A stretch of DNA of 64,000 nucleotides, from NCBI RefSeq assembly GCF_043641665.1, contig NC_092193.1:5732001-5796000 (forward strand). The letters run 5' to 3'. The notes below the pieces were generated by a model that saw nothing but the letters and a program-made list of their open reading frames with translations, did no database searches and was not told the DNA's origin. The stretch comes from Enoplosus armatus. Lineage: Eukaryota; Chordata; Actinopteri; Centrarchiformes; Enoplosidae. Below, in pieces: positions 37,741 to 49,415 of the stretch (its first letter is position 1; the number at the start of each line of letters is the position of its first letter). A program made the position numbers and the translations under genes.

Positions 37741-38165
37741 ATATCGCTGCTGACCCCTCCCACCCCGGACACCATCTGTTCGACCCCCTCCCCTCTGGCA
37801 GGAGGCTGCGATCCATCAGGACCAAAACTGTTTCTTCCCCTCTGCAGTCAACCTGACAAACTTAGATTGACCCCCCCCCCGACACAAACACAAGTTACAC
37901 GTTATATTAACGTACATCACCCCTGTCCCCCCTGCGTTACATTAACGCACCCACCCCCTAATGGACACTTATCTGGACACTTTACTTTATTTTGGTCACT
38001 GCACTGTTTGTTATTTATCTTATCTTATTATTATTTTTTTTTTATTCTTATTCTTATTTTACCTTTTATATTCTACATATTTGTTGTCAAAACAATAGCA
38101 CCTTCAGACCACGGCAAATTCCTTGTAATGTATGTTACTTGGCAATAAACAGTTTCTGATTCTGA
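37741..38165 (+). mobile_element. L2-like LINE 3' end (fragment)
   Basis: The left part reads, in one plus-strand frame, DPSHPGHHLFDPLPSGRRLR and SIRTKT, the stereotyped end of fish L2/CR1-type reverse transcriptase ORFs. A 3' UTR follows, ending TTACTTGGCAATAAACAG and TTTCTGATTCTGA, a typical L2-like tail. Only about 425 bp remain, so it is a 5'-truncated dead copy. It lies between the divergent usp33 and miga1 promoters. Confidence 0.75.
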
Positions 38166-38369
38166 GATAATACGTCAAAATGTTGACTTTTGTTAAGAGA
38201 GTCAGTCAAAAGTTTGAGATAATAATTCCGAATTTCAACTTTTTAGCTAAAAAGCCCTCATCGGTACCTACTTTACAGTAAAAACATGACAGGAATATAT
38301 TTGTAATACTTAAATTGGCCAAGAGGGGGCGCAAAAACTCCATTAAGGTGACAGGGACCGTGCTTTTAT

Positions 38370-38500
38370 TTTGAAAGTCACGCTAGATGGGCGCGTGTTG
38401 CCGCTCGAGTCCTTCACTCGGCAGCAGCTGAGGTCAGAGACAACCGGCTGAACTACCGGGAGCAGAGCCCGTGGAGGAAACCTCAAAATGTACCGGTGAT
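38370..38500 (+). promoter_or_regulatory. miga1: Candidate miga1 promoter and first non-coding exon
   Basis: A locally GC- and CpG-richer stretch (GGGCGCGTGTTGCCGCTCGA) lies 1.4 kb upstream of the miga1 coding exon and about 1.5 kb from the divergent usp33 promoter. Possible donors are ACCG|GTGATA at 38493 and GAG|GTCAGA near 38432. Neither is strong, so exon limits are not fixed. Confidence 0.4.
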
Positions 38501-38899
38501 ATAATGTTTACTTTCGGCTTATCACATTCAGTTAGAAAATAACCACCAAATTGACGAGTTTATTTGTTAGACTGTTTAATTCAAGCTGGTTTAACACATT
38601 TAGCTAACACCACTAGCTCTTATTAGCCTTGTTAGATAAGTTAGCCGTTAGCCGCTCAGCCAGGCCAATAACACTTGAGAGCTATCATTTTCTAACCATG
38701 TGCTAATATGATTAACCTGACAGACTGTTTCAGAGCTAGTGTGCTGCTTTTATTCACGTCCGCGTCCCTGAAGACATATTTTAAAACTCTTGAAAGAAAT
38801 TGCTAATTTACTGGAAGGTGTTTTTGGTATTGTGCTACTGAATGAAAGCTATAAGTTTAGATATTTGAGTCTTTGTAAAGTAGTGATAAAAATAATCAG

Positions 38900-38965
38900 T
38901 ATCAAGACAAGGCACGTTTATTTGTATAGCACAGAGGCAATTCACAGTGCTCCACATGCAAATGT
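38900..38965. repeat. Short interspersed repeat fragment
   Basis: CAAGGCACGTTTATTTGTAT followed by AGCACAGAGGCAATTCACAG resembles a common fish repeat (AAGGCAAGTTTATTTGTATAGCAC type). It lies in the miga1 leader intron. Boundaries are approximate. Confidence 0.5.
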
Positions 38966-39823
38966 CTGATCCTTGTACTAATTAATGTCTTAATTTATAA
39001 AGATAACTTCGAAACTAGTTTGAATCTTGATTTTATAGATTGCTAATGGTTTAATGCAGACATTCAGGAAAGGACCAAATTAAATACCCAGATCCCTGCC
39101 TCTTTAGCATTGTTATTGTTTACTTGTCAGTAGCATATCCATATTTTTAGGCACTCTCTGTGTCTGTGCTTCTGCAGATTCTCATGCAAACTATCCTCTC
39201 AAGATGTGGGACATCATTCATGTTTACAAAATGCAAACTTGGAATTTGAAAACATGTGAAGAGACACAAAAACTTTACTTAATGAGCAATGTTAAATGTT
39301 TGAGACAAGAATCAACATTTTCTTTGGGGAAGACTCTGCATCAAATGGGATAATCATCCATGTGATGAGCCACATGAGTCTCTTGTGCAAACTTAATTGG
39401 ATGTTGCATGTTGTCTTGTCAGGTGGATAAACAGCGGCTTAAAAGATGTGGTCCTATAGTGAGCATGCAATGCTATGTTTGCAGAAAGATAAAGCCTGTA
39501 ATTTTCATGTACTCAGACAGCCGCTTTGTTCAGGCATGTATATAATGTAAGGTAAGGTTGGGAGTATACTCATACCTTTGGTTGGTGTCATACATTTGAC
39601 AGTCTCTCAGTTTTTTCCTGATAGTTTTCATGCAAGATAGAACTGAAATTTTATGTAATCAGGAAGTACGATAACAATATATAAGTGGTTGATACTCTAC
39701 TCAGATCAAGCAAGCAATGCCACTTGCACATACTGTATGTCAGAGGCTTTATGTAATAACATCAGGATCTGCCAAGGTTAAATCCTAGCACTCACTCCTG
39801 TCATCTTCCTCAGCTCCAGCAGA

Positions 39824-39875
39824 ATGGTGATGAGGACAAGATAGTTTCCACGTCATGGATAGATCGCCACAATGA
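39824..39875 (+). promoter_or_regulatory. miga1: Two upstream ORFs in the miga1 leader
   Basis: After the acceptor CTTCCTCAG (exon start 39814) the leader holds ATG GTG ATG AGG ACA AGA TAG (39824-39844). A second ATG at 39855 reads MDRSPQ then TGA at 39873-39875. The second stop overlaps the main start codon as ATGA. This arrangement could lower translation or couple it by reinitiation. Confidence 0.6.
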
Positions 39876-42800
39876 CACATGAGACCCTCACAAGCTCCCA
39901 GCTGTCTGTCAAGGCTGCTGCCCTGCGCATGGTCGACCTACCGCTCTCCGTGTACGGCTCTCTGGCACAGGTGAGGGTGTGTTTGAAAGTGGTGGGTGTT
40001 GGTCAACAGCCTTGTTATTGGGAGTTCTTACTGTCTGGGTCACGAGAGGTGAGGCTGTTGATGGTTCTTTCCCTTTTTCTTAACTGTATGTTGCTTCCCT
40101 TATCCCTAGACATTTACAAAGTTGTAGCAGTATTGCAAACATTGGCTGTGTTCCTGTTTCTATTTGATTTGCATAGTCCTAATATTGGCCTAAACAAATA
40201 ATTGGACCAAAATTCGTGGGTGTTGTTCCTCGTAATAGCTTTTTTTGTAATACCTATTAATACTATTTTAAGCAAATATCTGTTGCTTGTACAACTTCAA
40301 AAAACAATACAGAGATAGAGTGCCATAAAACTCTTAGTGTTCTGGTATTTGTTGTAATACTTGATATACCATTTCCCAAAACACAATTATGTTCTGACAT
40401 TTCCAAAAATATGTCACTGATTTATATCAAAATATCCACACTGTCTCCAACATGGCTGATGTCTATTAACTGTTTTACTTTTTTCCTTGAGTGCAATTAA
40501 AAACAAATCAAATGTTTCCAGGAGCATTGAATCCTGTTTTATTTCTCTTGGCTGGAAGTGTTCTAGCTCAGACATTTATGGCAGTTTACTGATAATGTAA
40601 GAAATGTATTAAATTTGACTAGCCCCACCATAATATTATGCTCCAAAATCTCAGACAGTATCTAGACTCATATCATAGTTAGTCATAGTCATTATCCAGT
40701 TAAATGTGAATCGGAGGATTAAACACGAGTTGCATGACTTCACAAATATGTCATTTATTGGACATACCTTTTGGTTATTGGTGAGCTTGCAGTGTTTGGT
40801 TGTTTGGAGAAGGGAAGGTGTAGCTCCTGTAGTCACCTGTTTATTTACATCTTCATGCTGGTAGAACCTGCTCAACAAAACCTTCCAGCGCTACTAGTAA
40901 TCAAAAATTCCAAAGGCTTTCGTTTAACCAGTTTTGTCACATGATGTTTCTTTTTTTTCCCATTTCTTGTACTTTATTAATGTCATTGTGGTCAGAAATG
41001 TATCTGCATGTGGCAGAGTGAGTTGTCTGAAGGTCTGATCTGATTGAATTTGGCATCTCCATTCACAGTGTTCCCTCTAAGCCGGTTAGGAGAGCTGTTG
41101 GCTGCATCTGTTTAGATGTACAGTACTACTACCTGTTTGAGCAGTTCAGCTCTTTAACACAAGGCTTTGTGTGTGCATGAAATGGGCGTAGAGTAAGGAC
41201 AGCCAGAACTCAGTGTCTGGCTCTCCATCACCATGACTACTGACTGCACTGTTACTGTAGGTGTGAATACTGTTGTAAAAGCTTATGAACAGTCACTTCA
41301 GTATCATGCTAGTAATATTTCTTCATGGATATTTTACCAAACTAGGAGCCAACATGTTATAAAAAATCTACTTAAAAAGAGAACAGTGTTGAATGTGATC
41401 TTTTTGAAAGGGGCAAATCAAAATCGAAAATCAAAGTGGGTACTTGTAACTAGAACACAAAGTGCACACATATCATAGGGCCATTTGGAATGAATGGCCC
41501 TACAGTCTTCTGTTTACAACAAAATGTAGAGCTAATGCAATTCATACTTAGCATGTGCACAATTAAAGCACAAATTAAAATGGCTGATTGTAAATATTAA
41601 TATATATAAAGAAGTACTCTTGAACTCCCTTGAATATTTTTTCTTTGTTGGTCTTGTCCTCCTGGATAGTCACCAATATGTTCTCATAGTGACCCTCATG
41701 TTACAGTGTTTACGAGTAGTGTGTGTGGCCCGAGTCACGTAGCAGATCTGACATCGTTATGGATCTGGTAGGAGCATGCAGCAACATGTGGCAGGAACAG
41801 AGGCCTGCAGAGCCTGTATCGCCATTAATCATCCCTGCCCATTTAGCAGCTTTTCAAAAAAGTCAATATTATGGCTGTTGTCATAGCTCCAAAGTCAGTA
41901 TTATGTAATCTCCAGTTGTTGGGAATGTGCAGCAGCGGTGTCTGTGTGGATAATCTCCCTTGCCATTCAGTGTTTCTATCTATAGACGGATGGGGGCTAC
42001 GCACTCTATCTGAAATTTGAGTCTTTAAAATCTAGACGACAGGCTGGTCGCTGATTCTCGGCGCTGCTTGTTATGTCATCAGTACCCACTGTATTTTGAG
42101 TTTCATCAGACAGGAAATGTGTTCTGTCAAGTTTTTTGGTATTTTCTAATTCCCTCGGTGAGGAAAAGGGGATGTGATAATTTAATAACAAGATGTGAAG
42201 CTACAGAGGAACATGAGCCCTGCCCAGACAAACTAAGAAAAGAAACCAATCTGCTGCTCAGGCTTCTTTTGAAGACACACACATTTAACTCTTTCTCCCT
42301 CTACCTGTCCTCCAGGTGAGTGTCAGCGCAGGCACCAAGAAGCTGGTGGCAGCCACTGCCTTCGGTGCCATCTCGCTCCTCTTCCTTGCGCGCCGCTTCC
42401 AGAGGAGGAAGGGCAGAAAGAAGGCTCACTCCCCTCAGTGGGAGCAGGCTGGCTTTGAGTTTTTCTCCCCGGCCTCAGCACGGAACGGTACATCTTCCTT
42501 TTTCCTCTCAACCAGCAGCTCACTGGTCTGTGATCTCTGTTAAGGATATTAGCCCAGTTGCTGGTTTGTGATGTAATCAGACTGCTCCTGTATTACCTTG
42601 AACTGTAAACAGCAGGCTCCAGATAAATGCGTTGCCTCATTTAATCTCAGTTAGGAAGATTTACCACTGATTAGAGTCCCAAAGAGAAATTAACAGAAAT
42701 GCAGGATTAAATGGAGTTAAATGAGCAGTTGGTCAGGGCAATTCAATCTTTTTAACTACCCTGATAATGATAAATAAATTGATGACTTTTTTTGTGTATG

Positions 42801-45391
42801 AATTTGGCTTCTTTTTTTTTTAATCTGAGCTGGAAACAGCTCTCAGCAGCAGGTGAACCAGGTCGTGGTATTACAGTCATCAAATTATCAAACATGGCTT
42901 AATCTACTGTGTAATCCTGCTACATGCTCATGTAGTGTGTTTGCTGTATTCTGATCTTTCCATTTAGCATTATCTCTGAACTATCATCTCTGTCTACCCA
43001 GATAACACCAGTCAAAACATCACTCTCTCCCTCAACTCCAAGAATGGCTGCTCCTCTGGTCTGGTTCTCACTACAGGAGACTACAGGAAGCTGTCTGGGT
43101 CTCTGCTGAGCCTGGCCTCGGTAAGACAAAGGCATAGTTTTAATGGAAAGAGTATTATGTTAGTAGATAGTTTTATCCAAAATATCAAAACATAATGCAA
43201 TAATGAGGGACAATTTTTAAGGAAGGAAAAGTAGAATACAATTTACTTATGCGAATGTGTGCGATCACGCCGACTGATATACTTTCCTCTGTCCAAACCA
43301 CTTTGGAGAAAGGTCTGGCTTGTTTTTCTTTTTTCTGGGCGGAGCTGAGCAAAATAGTGTCGGGGTGTTGTTTTGGTGGAACATGCGCACGTGGGGAGGC
43401 GAGCACCTGCATGAAAATGGTTAAATCTCCACTAAAGAAAAGGCAGCTTAAAATAGTGTGTGATATATGCAATACAACGTTTACTGTTAAAAAAGAAAAA
43501 CATAACTTGTTCATCAGTGTCCTAGAGGGGAAGCCTTCCTATGCTTAAGTTCTGGAGGAGCTTACTGGACCCGTTAAAACCACCAACGATCCAAAACTTG
43601 CCATTGTCAGCATGTAGACTGCTAGCTCGAAGGTTGTTGATGTTGTTTCACGTAGCGACTTTGAAAACAGTAACACGCAGATAGCGGAAGGGGAGGAGAA
43701 TGGCGACTAGACTTATCCCAGCAGCCCACATCTGGTGAGACAGACTGATACACTCGATAGTGAAAAACACAACTGAAATGCTGAGTTGATGGGGTTGACC
43801 TACACTGTGTTTGTGGTGAGGCGCTGCTTGGAAGTTAACCGTGGTCTCCTTCTGGGTCTGTGCAGGTAAAAAGCATGAACTCATCCAGCAGCAGCACCTG
43901 CGCAAATGAATCCACCTGTTGGGACAGAGTGGGGGAAGCTGATCTCTGCAGTGTGGTCAACCTACCTGTCACCACACCTGAAAACCTGTACCTCATGGGT
44001 AAAGCCACACTATGTCACCTCACTGTGTTTGTAATAAGGAGAATGGACCACGTAATAAATGTGTTGAAATAATTGAAGCATTCAGTCCATCATACTCGTT
44101 GAATTTCTTGTAATAATCACTTTTTGGTGAGTTGCTTTGTTTTTGAAATGGAGTTCTTGATTGTTTTGGGAGACTCTTGAGTTTATGTGATGTGTATGTG
44201 CAGGTATGGATTTATTTGAGGAAGCTCTAAGGCGGTGGGAGGAAGCGTTGACATTCAGGAGCAGGCAGAGCGAGGACGACGCCAGCTGTGCGTCCGTCAA
44301 AACTGGAGCCGGAGACGCCATCGCTGAGCAGAGCATGGAGGTGAACACAGAAACACACTCATCATTTGAAGATATGAATTCCTTACATTTAACACTAATT
44401 GCCATGCTTAATTAGGATAGAAGTGAAGGACTTAGCCAGACAATGCTTTTTAGGTTTTAACTTATGTGGAGTTCACATTTCTTTTCTGTCTGTGTATCCT
44501 TTTATATCAGAGGAATGAACTGCCCACAGAGACTCCACGACAGGTCACACATATGAATAACCAGCACTCCCACCGGTGTCACAGAGTTTGGAACAGCTAA
44601 CTCATTAGCTCTCTAACCTGGAAGGGTTTTTGGATTAGTGCGGGTTAAATAGTTAAGCTTGGGCACCCAAACAGACGTCTAGTCTGCTGCTCAGTCTTAT
44701 AGGGTATCCCCTTCTCTCTTGTGCCTCTTTAGAAAGTTTATTAAAAAGTCAGTCACAGGGGATTCTCAAGAAACAACTGAGAGAGTAAGAGATCTTAAGA
44801 GTGAAACAGGAATAAATGCAGTCTCTTTATTTTACTTCTCCCCCAGTCGGCACTTTTCAAAAGGGAGTTGTCAATTTAGTAATGGCATTCAGAATATACG
44901 ATTTAATTTTAACCAGGCCTGTTTTGTAAATCATATTTGATGCAATTATGTAGTAAACTGTGCACTCTTTATGGGTCATTTCTCCTGAATTAGTTTATAA
45001 AGGTAGGTTTTAGGACCTGGCTTTATGAGCCATATTTCCGTATGTCAATTTTAATGTTTTTGTGCGCAGGACGTCATCAGTGCAGAGTTCATCCACAGGC
45101 TGAAGTCTCTGCTGCAGAGGGCTTACAGCCTCCAGGAGGAGTTTGAGGGAGTGTTGTGCATGTCGGAGCCCTCATCCCACAGCAACAGCATGGGTGAGTC
45201 ACTGATACAGTCATTTCCATGATCCACACAGGATATACTACTAAGTCCACCTGTTATGCAACACATTACAATGATTATTCTCCATCACAGATAAAATGGC
45301 AGACGTTTTGGCCAGAGAGGAGCTGGACGACGCCTGTCTGAGAGACAGCATCAGCATCGCCTCCACTGACTCCTTTGTGTCTGCTGCTGAG
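39872..45391 (+). CDS. miga1: miga1 coding exons 1-7: membrane anchor and linker
   Basis: Exons are 39872-39970, 42316-42487, 43002-43120, 43866-43998, 44204-44340, 45070-45193 and 45291-45391. Exon 2 carries the transmembrane helix and a KGRKK basic tail. Exons 3-4 encode a Ser/Asn-rich linker, then TPENLYLMG. Exon 5 encodes FEEALRRWEEALTFRSRQSE. Exon 7 ends STDSFVSAAE; SFVSAAE (residues 289-295) fits the phospho-FFAT pattern used by mitoguardins to bind VAP proteins on the ER, with Ser in place of the acidic residue at position 4. Confidence 0.92.
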
Positions 45392-48300
45392 GTGAGAGAA
45401 GAACTCACCATCATAGCTGTTTTTATTAATTATCTTACTCACTCACTTTTTGTCCGTCTTTATTTTTCCTACAAAGAACATCCTCTCAAACCTTAGTAGT
45501 GTCATAGATAAGAGGCTTCGTAATCCCACAGGTGAGCTCCTGAGTTTCATTAGAAGAGAAACAAGTAAACATCTAAATCTCAAACCGTCTGATGCATCAA
45601 ATCTACGACCAGCTCACAGCAGGAGTTTGATTCAAATAGCTCTTCCTGTGAGTTCACCACCCGGTGTTTACCTGTACGCAGCTTAACTCTTTTACTCATT
45701 AAGTCACTGTGGGGGCTCAGGCTGTGAATCCGGTGCTACTGGTGCACTTGACCCACAAAGTGCAAAAATAAACTGGTTAAGAATGACTGATTTGTTTACT
45801 GAAGCGACCAGATAAATTCCTTGAAATGAAGGGGAAATGTTCAGGTAAAGGCCGCCTACTGAAAGCTAAAGGTGCTGTGTATCTCTACGAGGATTGGGTA
45901 TTAATTATTATGTACATTCACATCATTTGATGTAAATAGTTGTTAAGCTACTAAACTTTCTTGGGCCTGAACCAACAGTTAAGTAAATACTTATTTTTAA
46001 AAAGCTTCAAATGAAGGTATTTATCCCCTCAAACCTGTTGAACATGTACAGACCAGTAAAAGTTAAACAGGTGGAGCTGGTAGCAGTCAAACTGGGTCAC
46101 TCGCACTCTTACAGAGTCACTATAAATAGACCTTCAACATTCTTCAGGAAACAACATACAGCTCGCAATTACTCTGCAGCTGTTTTCACTGTAGCTTCCA
46201 CTCACCACAACAACAACAACAACATGGAGAGGCCTCTGTCTGCTCGCGAGCTGCTTTCTGATACTGTTCAAAACGGCACAATTTGATAACTAATAACGGT
46301 AAAAGCACAGAGGTCAGACATGATTCAAGAAGTAAATCTGTAATCCAGGACAAGGTGAACCTGCATTTATTTTAGATAAAGATTAGACAAGAAACCTCGG
46401 GTTCAGCCTTTGAGACCAAGTTGACCCCAATGTTTAGCACCGTGATTAGAATACAGATGAACTTTACAAATATCTTTTCTTTCTCTTGTCTTAAACATTT
46501 TGTCAGAAGAAAATACAGAAACAGTGAATAAACGATTATTGTGGGAGAAAAGAAACTATCCGGATCCCACTTTTGTTTTTGTTGTTTTGCCTTAATATTA
46601 AGAGTTTTTTGTATCTCTCTTCTTCAGAGGTTTTGGTGTCAGCCCCCAGAACCTGAAAGCTTTTTATTTTTACGTGGGTGTTCAAGAATCATAGGAGGAC
46701 ACCGAAGGACATAATGCACTATGAATAAAGAGCATCACTTTCTTTTTCTAGTGGAAAGATTACACAAACATGAAGCCTTCTTTCTGACAGGAATGGGATT
46801 GAAATCATTATTTAATCCACAATAACCTCTGCTGTCTGTCTCTGTGTCAGCTGACGGAGCACAGAGAGCTGAGGAGTGTCCTCTCTCTGGGTCATCACCC
46901 TTTCTACGAGGAGGCGCTGCAGATGGCCGAGGATGGCAAGATCTCCTGCAGGGTGCTGCGGTAAATACACTAATGACTATAACACACACATGAAATACAG
47001 CGAGCCTACATCCTGGAACTGTGTTGAAAGTTCCTTCATTTTAATCTGGTCTTTTCTTGACTTTCCTGCGTCAGGACTGAGATGCTGGAGTGTCTCGGGG
47101 ACGTAGATTTCCTGGCCAAGTTGCACTGTGTGCGGCAGGCATGTCAGGTACAGTATAACCTTATGAATTAAAAGCCATCATAATGATGTAAACATAGGGA
47201 AACTTGTGTAATAAGTGGATTGAATACACCAGAAAACATTTTAAAAGCTGATTCACTCTTTCAGCCTTCCAGAAGGTTTTCAGCTGTTTGTAATTGGTGT
47301 TTTGTATAAAAACACAATTAGTATTCAGATGGAAATTCAACCAAAAAACAACCAGGAAGGAATAAAGTCACTGGAGTTCATTTAACTCACTAACTGAAAG
47401 CCACTTTGTGTAGAATTTGAATTTCAACGCCCTTCATTTCAAGCGAAAAAAGGATCCATTTGAGTAAAATGTTTGTGTTGTTTCTCCAGCTCATTCTGTG
47501 TGAGAGAACGACCAGGATGTTTCTGGCCGACACGGGAAAGAAAATACTGTCTTCCATTATTGTTAAAGCACAGAAGGTACGACTGAACCTAGTGAGTAAT
47601 AAGATGCATCTTCAATGAGTGCTTCCCCTTCCTGACGGTTAGCATTTGGTTCTCAGAGCCCGAAGAGATTCGAGGAAGAGTTTGAGGAGATGATTTCCTT
47701 CCTGGAGCACACGGAGCACTGGGAAAACACAGAGGTGGAGCTGGCCACACGAGGGGTAAGAGAGCTACCTAACCAAGTTATTAAACTTCACTATAAAATG
47801 TCTGATCGCAAACCTCTCTTCTTTTCTTTTTTTTTACATTATAACGTTTCATACTCATCCTCACCAGGTGAAGCACTTGAACTTCTATGACATAGTGCTG
47901 GACTACATCCTGATGGACTCATTTGAGGACCTGGAGAATCCACCGATCTCCATCCAGAACGTGATCAACAACCGCTGGCTCAACAGCTCCTTCAAGGAGA
48001 CGGTGAGTCAACACATACAATACTTGAACAGAGTTTCTCTCAGCCATCGGTGGATCACTGGCAATAGCTATATTCTTTATAGTGTACTACTTAGATGATT
48101 ATACCACAATAATGTATAGTAAATATTTTACAGAACAATACAAAGACCCCCTAAACAACAGCGCTGATTGTATAAGTGCATATAAATTGTAGATGTTGGT
48201 TTGAAAATGACAAATACAAAAAGCTAAATTGAAGGATAAAATGAACAATACTGTTTATGGGTTTCTTGTATCATTAGTCTGCATGTGTTTCACAGGCGGT

Positions 48301-49415
48301 GGCCTCTAGCTGTTGGTCAGTGATGAAGCAGAAGAGACAGCATATGAAGGTACAACAGCTTCAAACTGTTTCTGATGAACTGGAACAGGACTGCTTTACC
48401 TCCTATAGACACAACACTAATTGCCTTGTGTGATTTATTCACCTACAATAATTAATAGACAACAGACAACAAGTCCTACATTTTATTTATTACACAGACA
48501 ACCAGATAACGGCTATGTTTTGTAGTTCAGGACAGTTCAGTAACCTCTGCTCTGTGTCTCAGGTACCTGACGGATTCATCGCCCATTTCTACGCTGTGTG
48601 TGAACAGATCAGCCCCGTTCTGGCCTGGGGATTCCTGGGACCCAAGAGCTCCCTGCATGACTTCTGCTGCTTCTTCAAGGTCAGAAAGTAACGTGATAAT
48701 GACTCAACTCATGTTTCTACCTCAGCAAGCTTTCCTTTTTCATACCTTTCATTGTAGGACACTGGACACCGATCTTAACTTTTTGTAGATTTTCAGTGGA
48801 AAAAGTAGTCAAATGGATTTAAATTGGATTGGAAAGCAGATTTGCACCATAATTTAATCAAAAAATTGTTTCCAATTCTTTCTCCAAGATGAAACTGTTC
48901 GTCATACAGGAGAAACTACGTACAAAAGAAGTCTGAACTTCAAATAGCATTTTTCATAAATCTGGCTTTGATCTGTTTTCAAATATTCAAAATAATACCA
49001 CCCTGATTTATTCTTTTTCTTTTAAACATGAAAACTAAAGAGATCAAGCTCGCTCAGTATCCTCACCAAGAAAAGATGAATGTGTTCAAGTCTACAGAAA
49101 TACTGAAGAACAGCATCTTGTGTATTTAAAGTGCCTCATTGACGTTTCTGAAGCACCCGTCCTCTGAAAGACTCACAAATGCTTCTCTTGCTTCAGGATC
49201 AGGTGCTGCACTTCCTAAAGGACATTTTCGACCTGGACAAAGTGCGTTACTCTTGTGTGGAGAGTCTAGCGGAGGACATGCTCCACCTGCTGCACCGGCG
49301 CTCTGAATTGTTGCTGGCGTACCTGGGAGCCGACTCCCTGCGGCACGTCAGCGGCTGCAGTCTCCCGCAGGTGCAGCTGGTGCCCAGCGCCCTGCTGGAG
49401 GCACGAGTGCAGTGA
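39872..49415 (+). CDS. miga1: miga1, mitoguardin 1 (FAM73A)
   Basis: Mitoguardins are outer mitochondrial membrane proteins that promote mitochondrial fusion (via PLD6) and bridge lipid exchange at ER-mitochondria contacts. I traced 15 phase-consistent coding exons totalling 1,779 nt, about 592 aa (human about 632). The N-terminus has the conserved AALRMVDLPLSVYGSLAQ and a strong membrane helix, KKLVAATAFGAISLLFLARR (residues 41-60), followed by basic residues. A Ser-rich linker then leads to a helical domain containing TTPENLYLMGMDLFEEALRR and NFYDIVLDYILMDSFEDLEN. It ends ALLEARVQ exactly as in mammals. The start at 39872 is the first ATG giving the family frame; two short upstream ORFs precede it. 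MIGA2 is the alternative paralogue; the C-terminus favours MIGA1. Confidence 0.94.
39971..42315 (+). other. miga1: miga1 intron 1 of the coding region (2.3 kb)
   Basis: AT-rich intron between the start exon and the membrane-anchor exon. I see no repeat end, RNA gene or exon. Short open frames near 41.2-41.5 kb are not supported. Confidence 0.5.
45392..46850 (+). other. miga1: miga1 intron 7 (1.5 kb)
   Basis: Intron between the FFAT-bearing exon and the helical domain. A 91-codon plus-strand open frame at 46011-46286 has no recognisable family and no usable splice phase. Nothing else is supported. Confidence 0.5.
46851..49415 (+). CDS. miga1: miga1 coding exons 8-15: conserved C-terminal helical domain
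   Basis: Exons are 46851-46960, 47075-47147, 47490-47576, 47657-47755, 47868-48002, 48296-48349, 48563-48679 and 49197-49415. They encode the most conserved part of the family, including HPFYEEALQMAEDGKISCRV, ENPPISIQNVINNRWLNSSF, VLAWGFLGPKSSLHDFCCFF and LLAYLGADSLRHVSGC. In MIGA2 the corresponding region forms a hydrophobic lipid-binding cavity. The stop TGA is at 49413-49415. Confidence 0.93.

Noticed and set aside
37867..38148. 93-codon plus-strand ORF in the usp33/miga1 intergenic region
   Set aside because: It lies in the 3' UTR of the L2-like LINE fragment and encodes only low-complexity sequence.
43249..43548. 99-codon plus-strand ORF with a CDICNTTF finger-like stretch in a miga1 intron
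   Set aside because: A single half-finger without a second motif or splice support; probably transposon-derived or chance.
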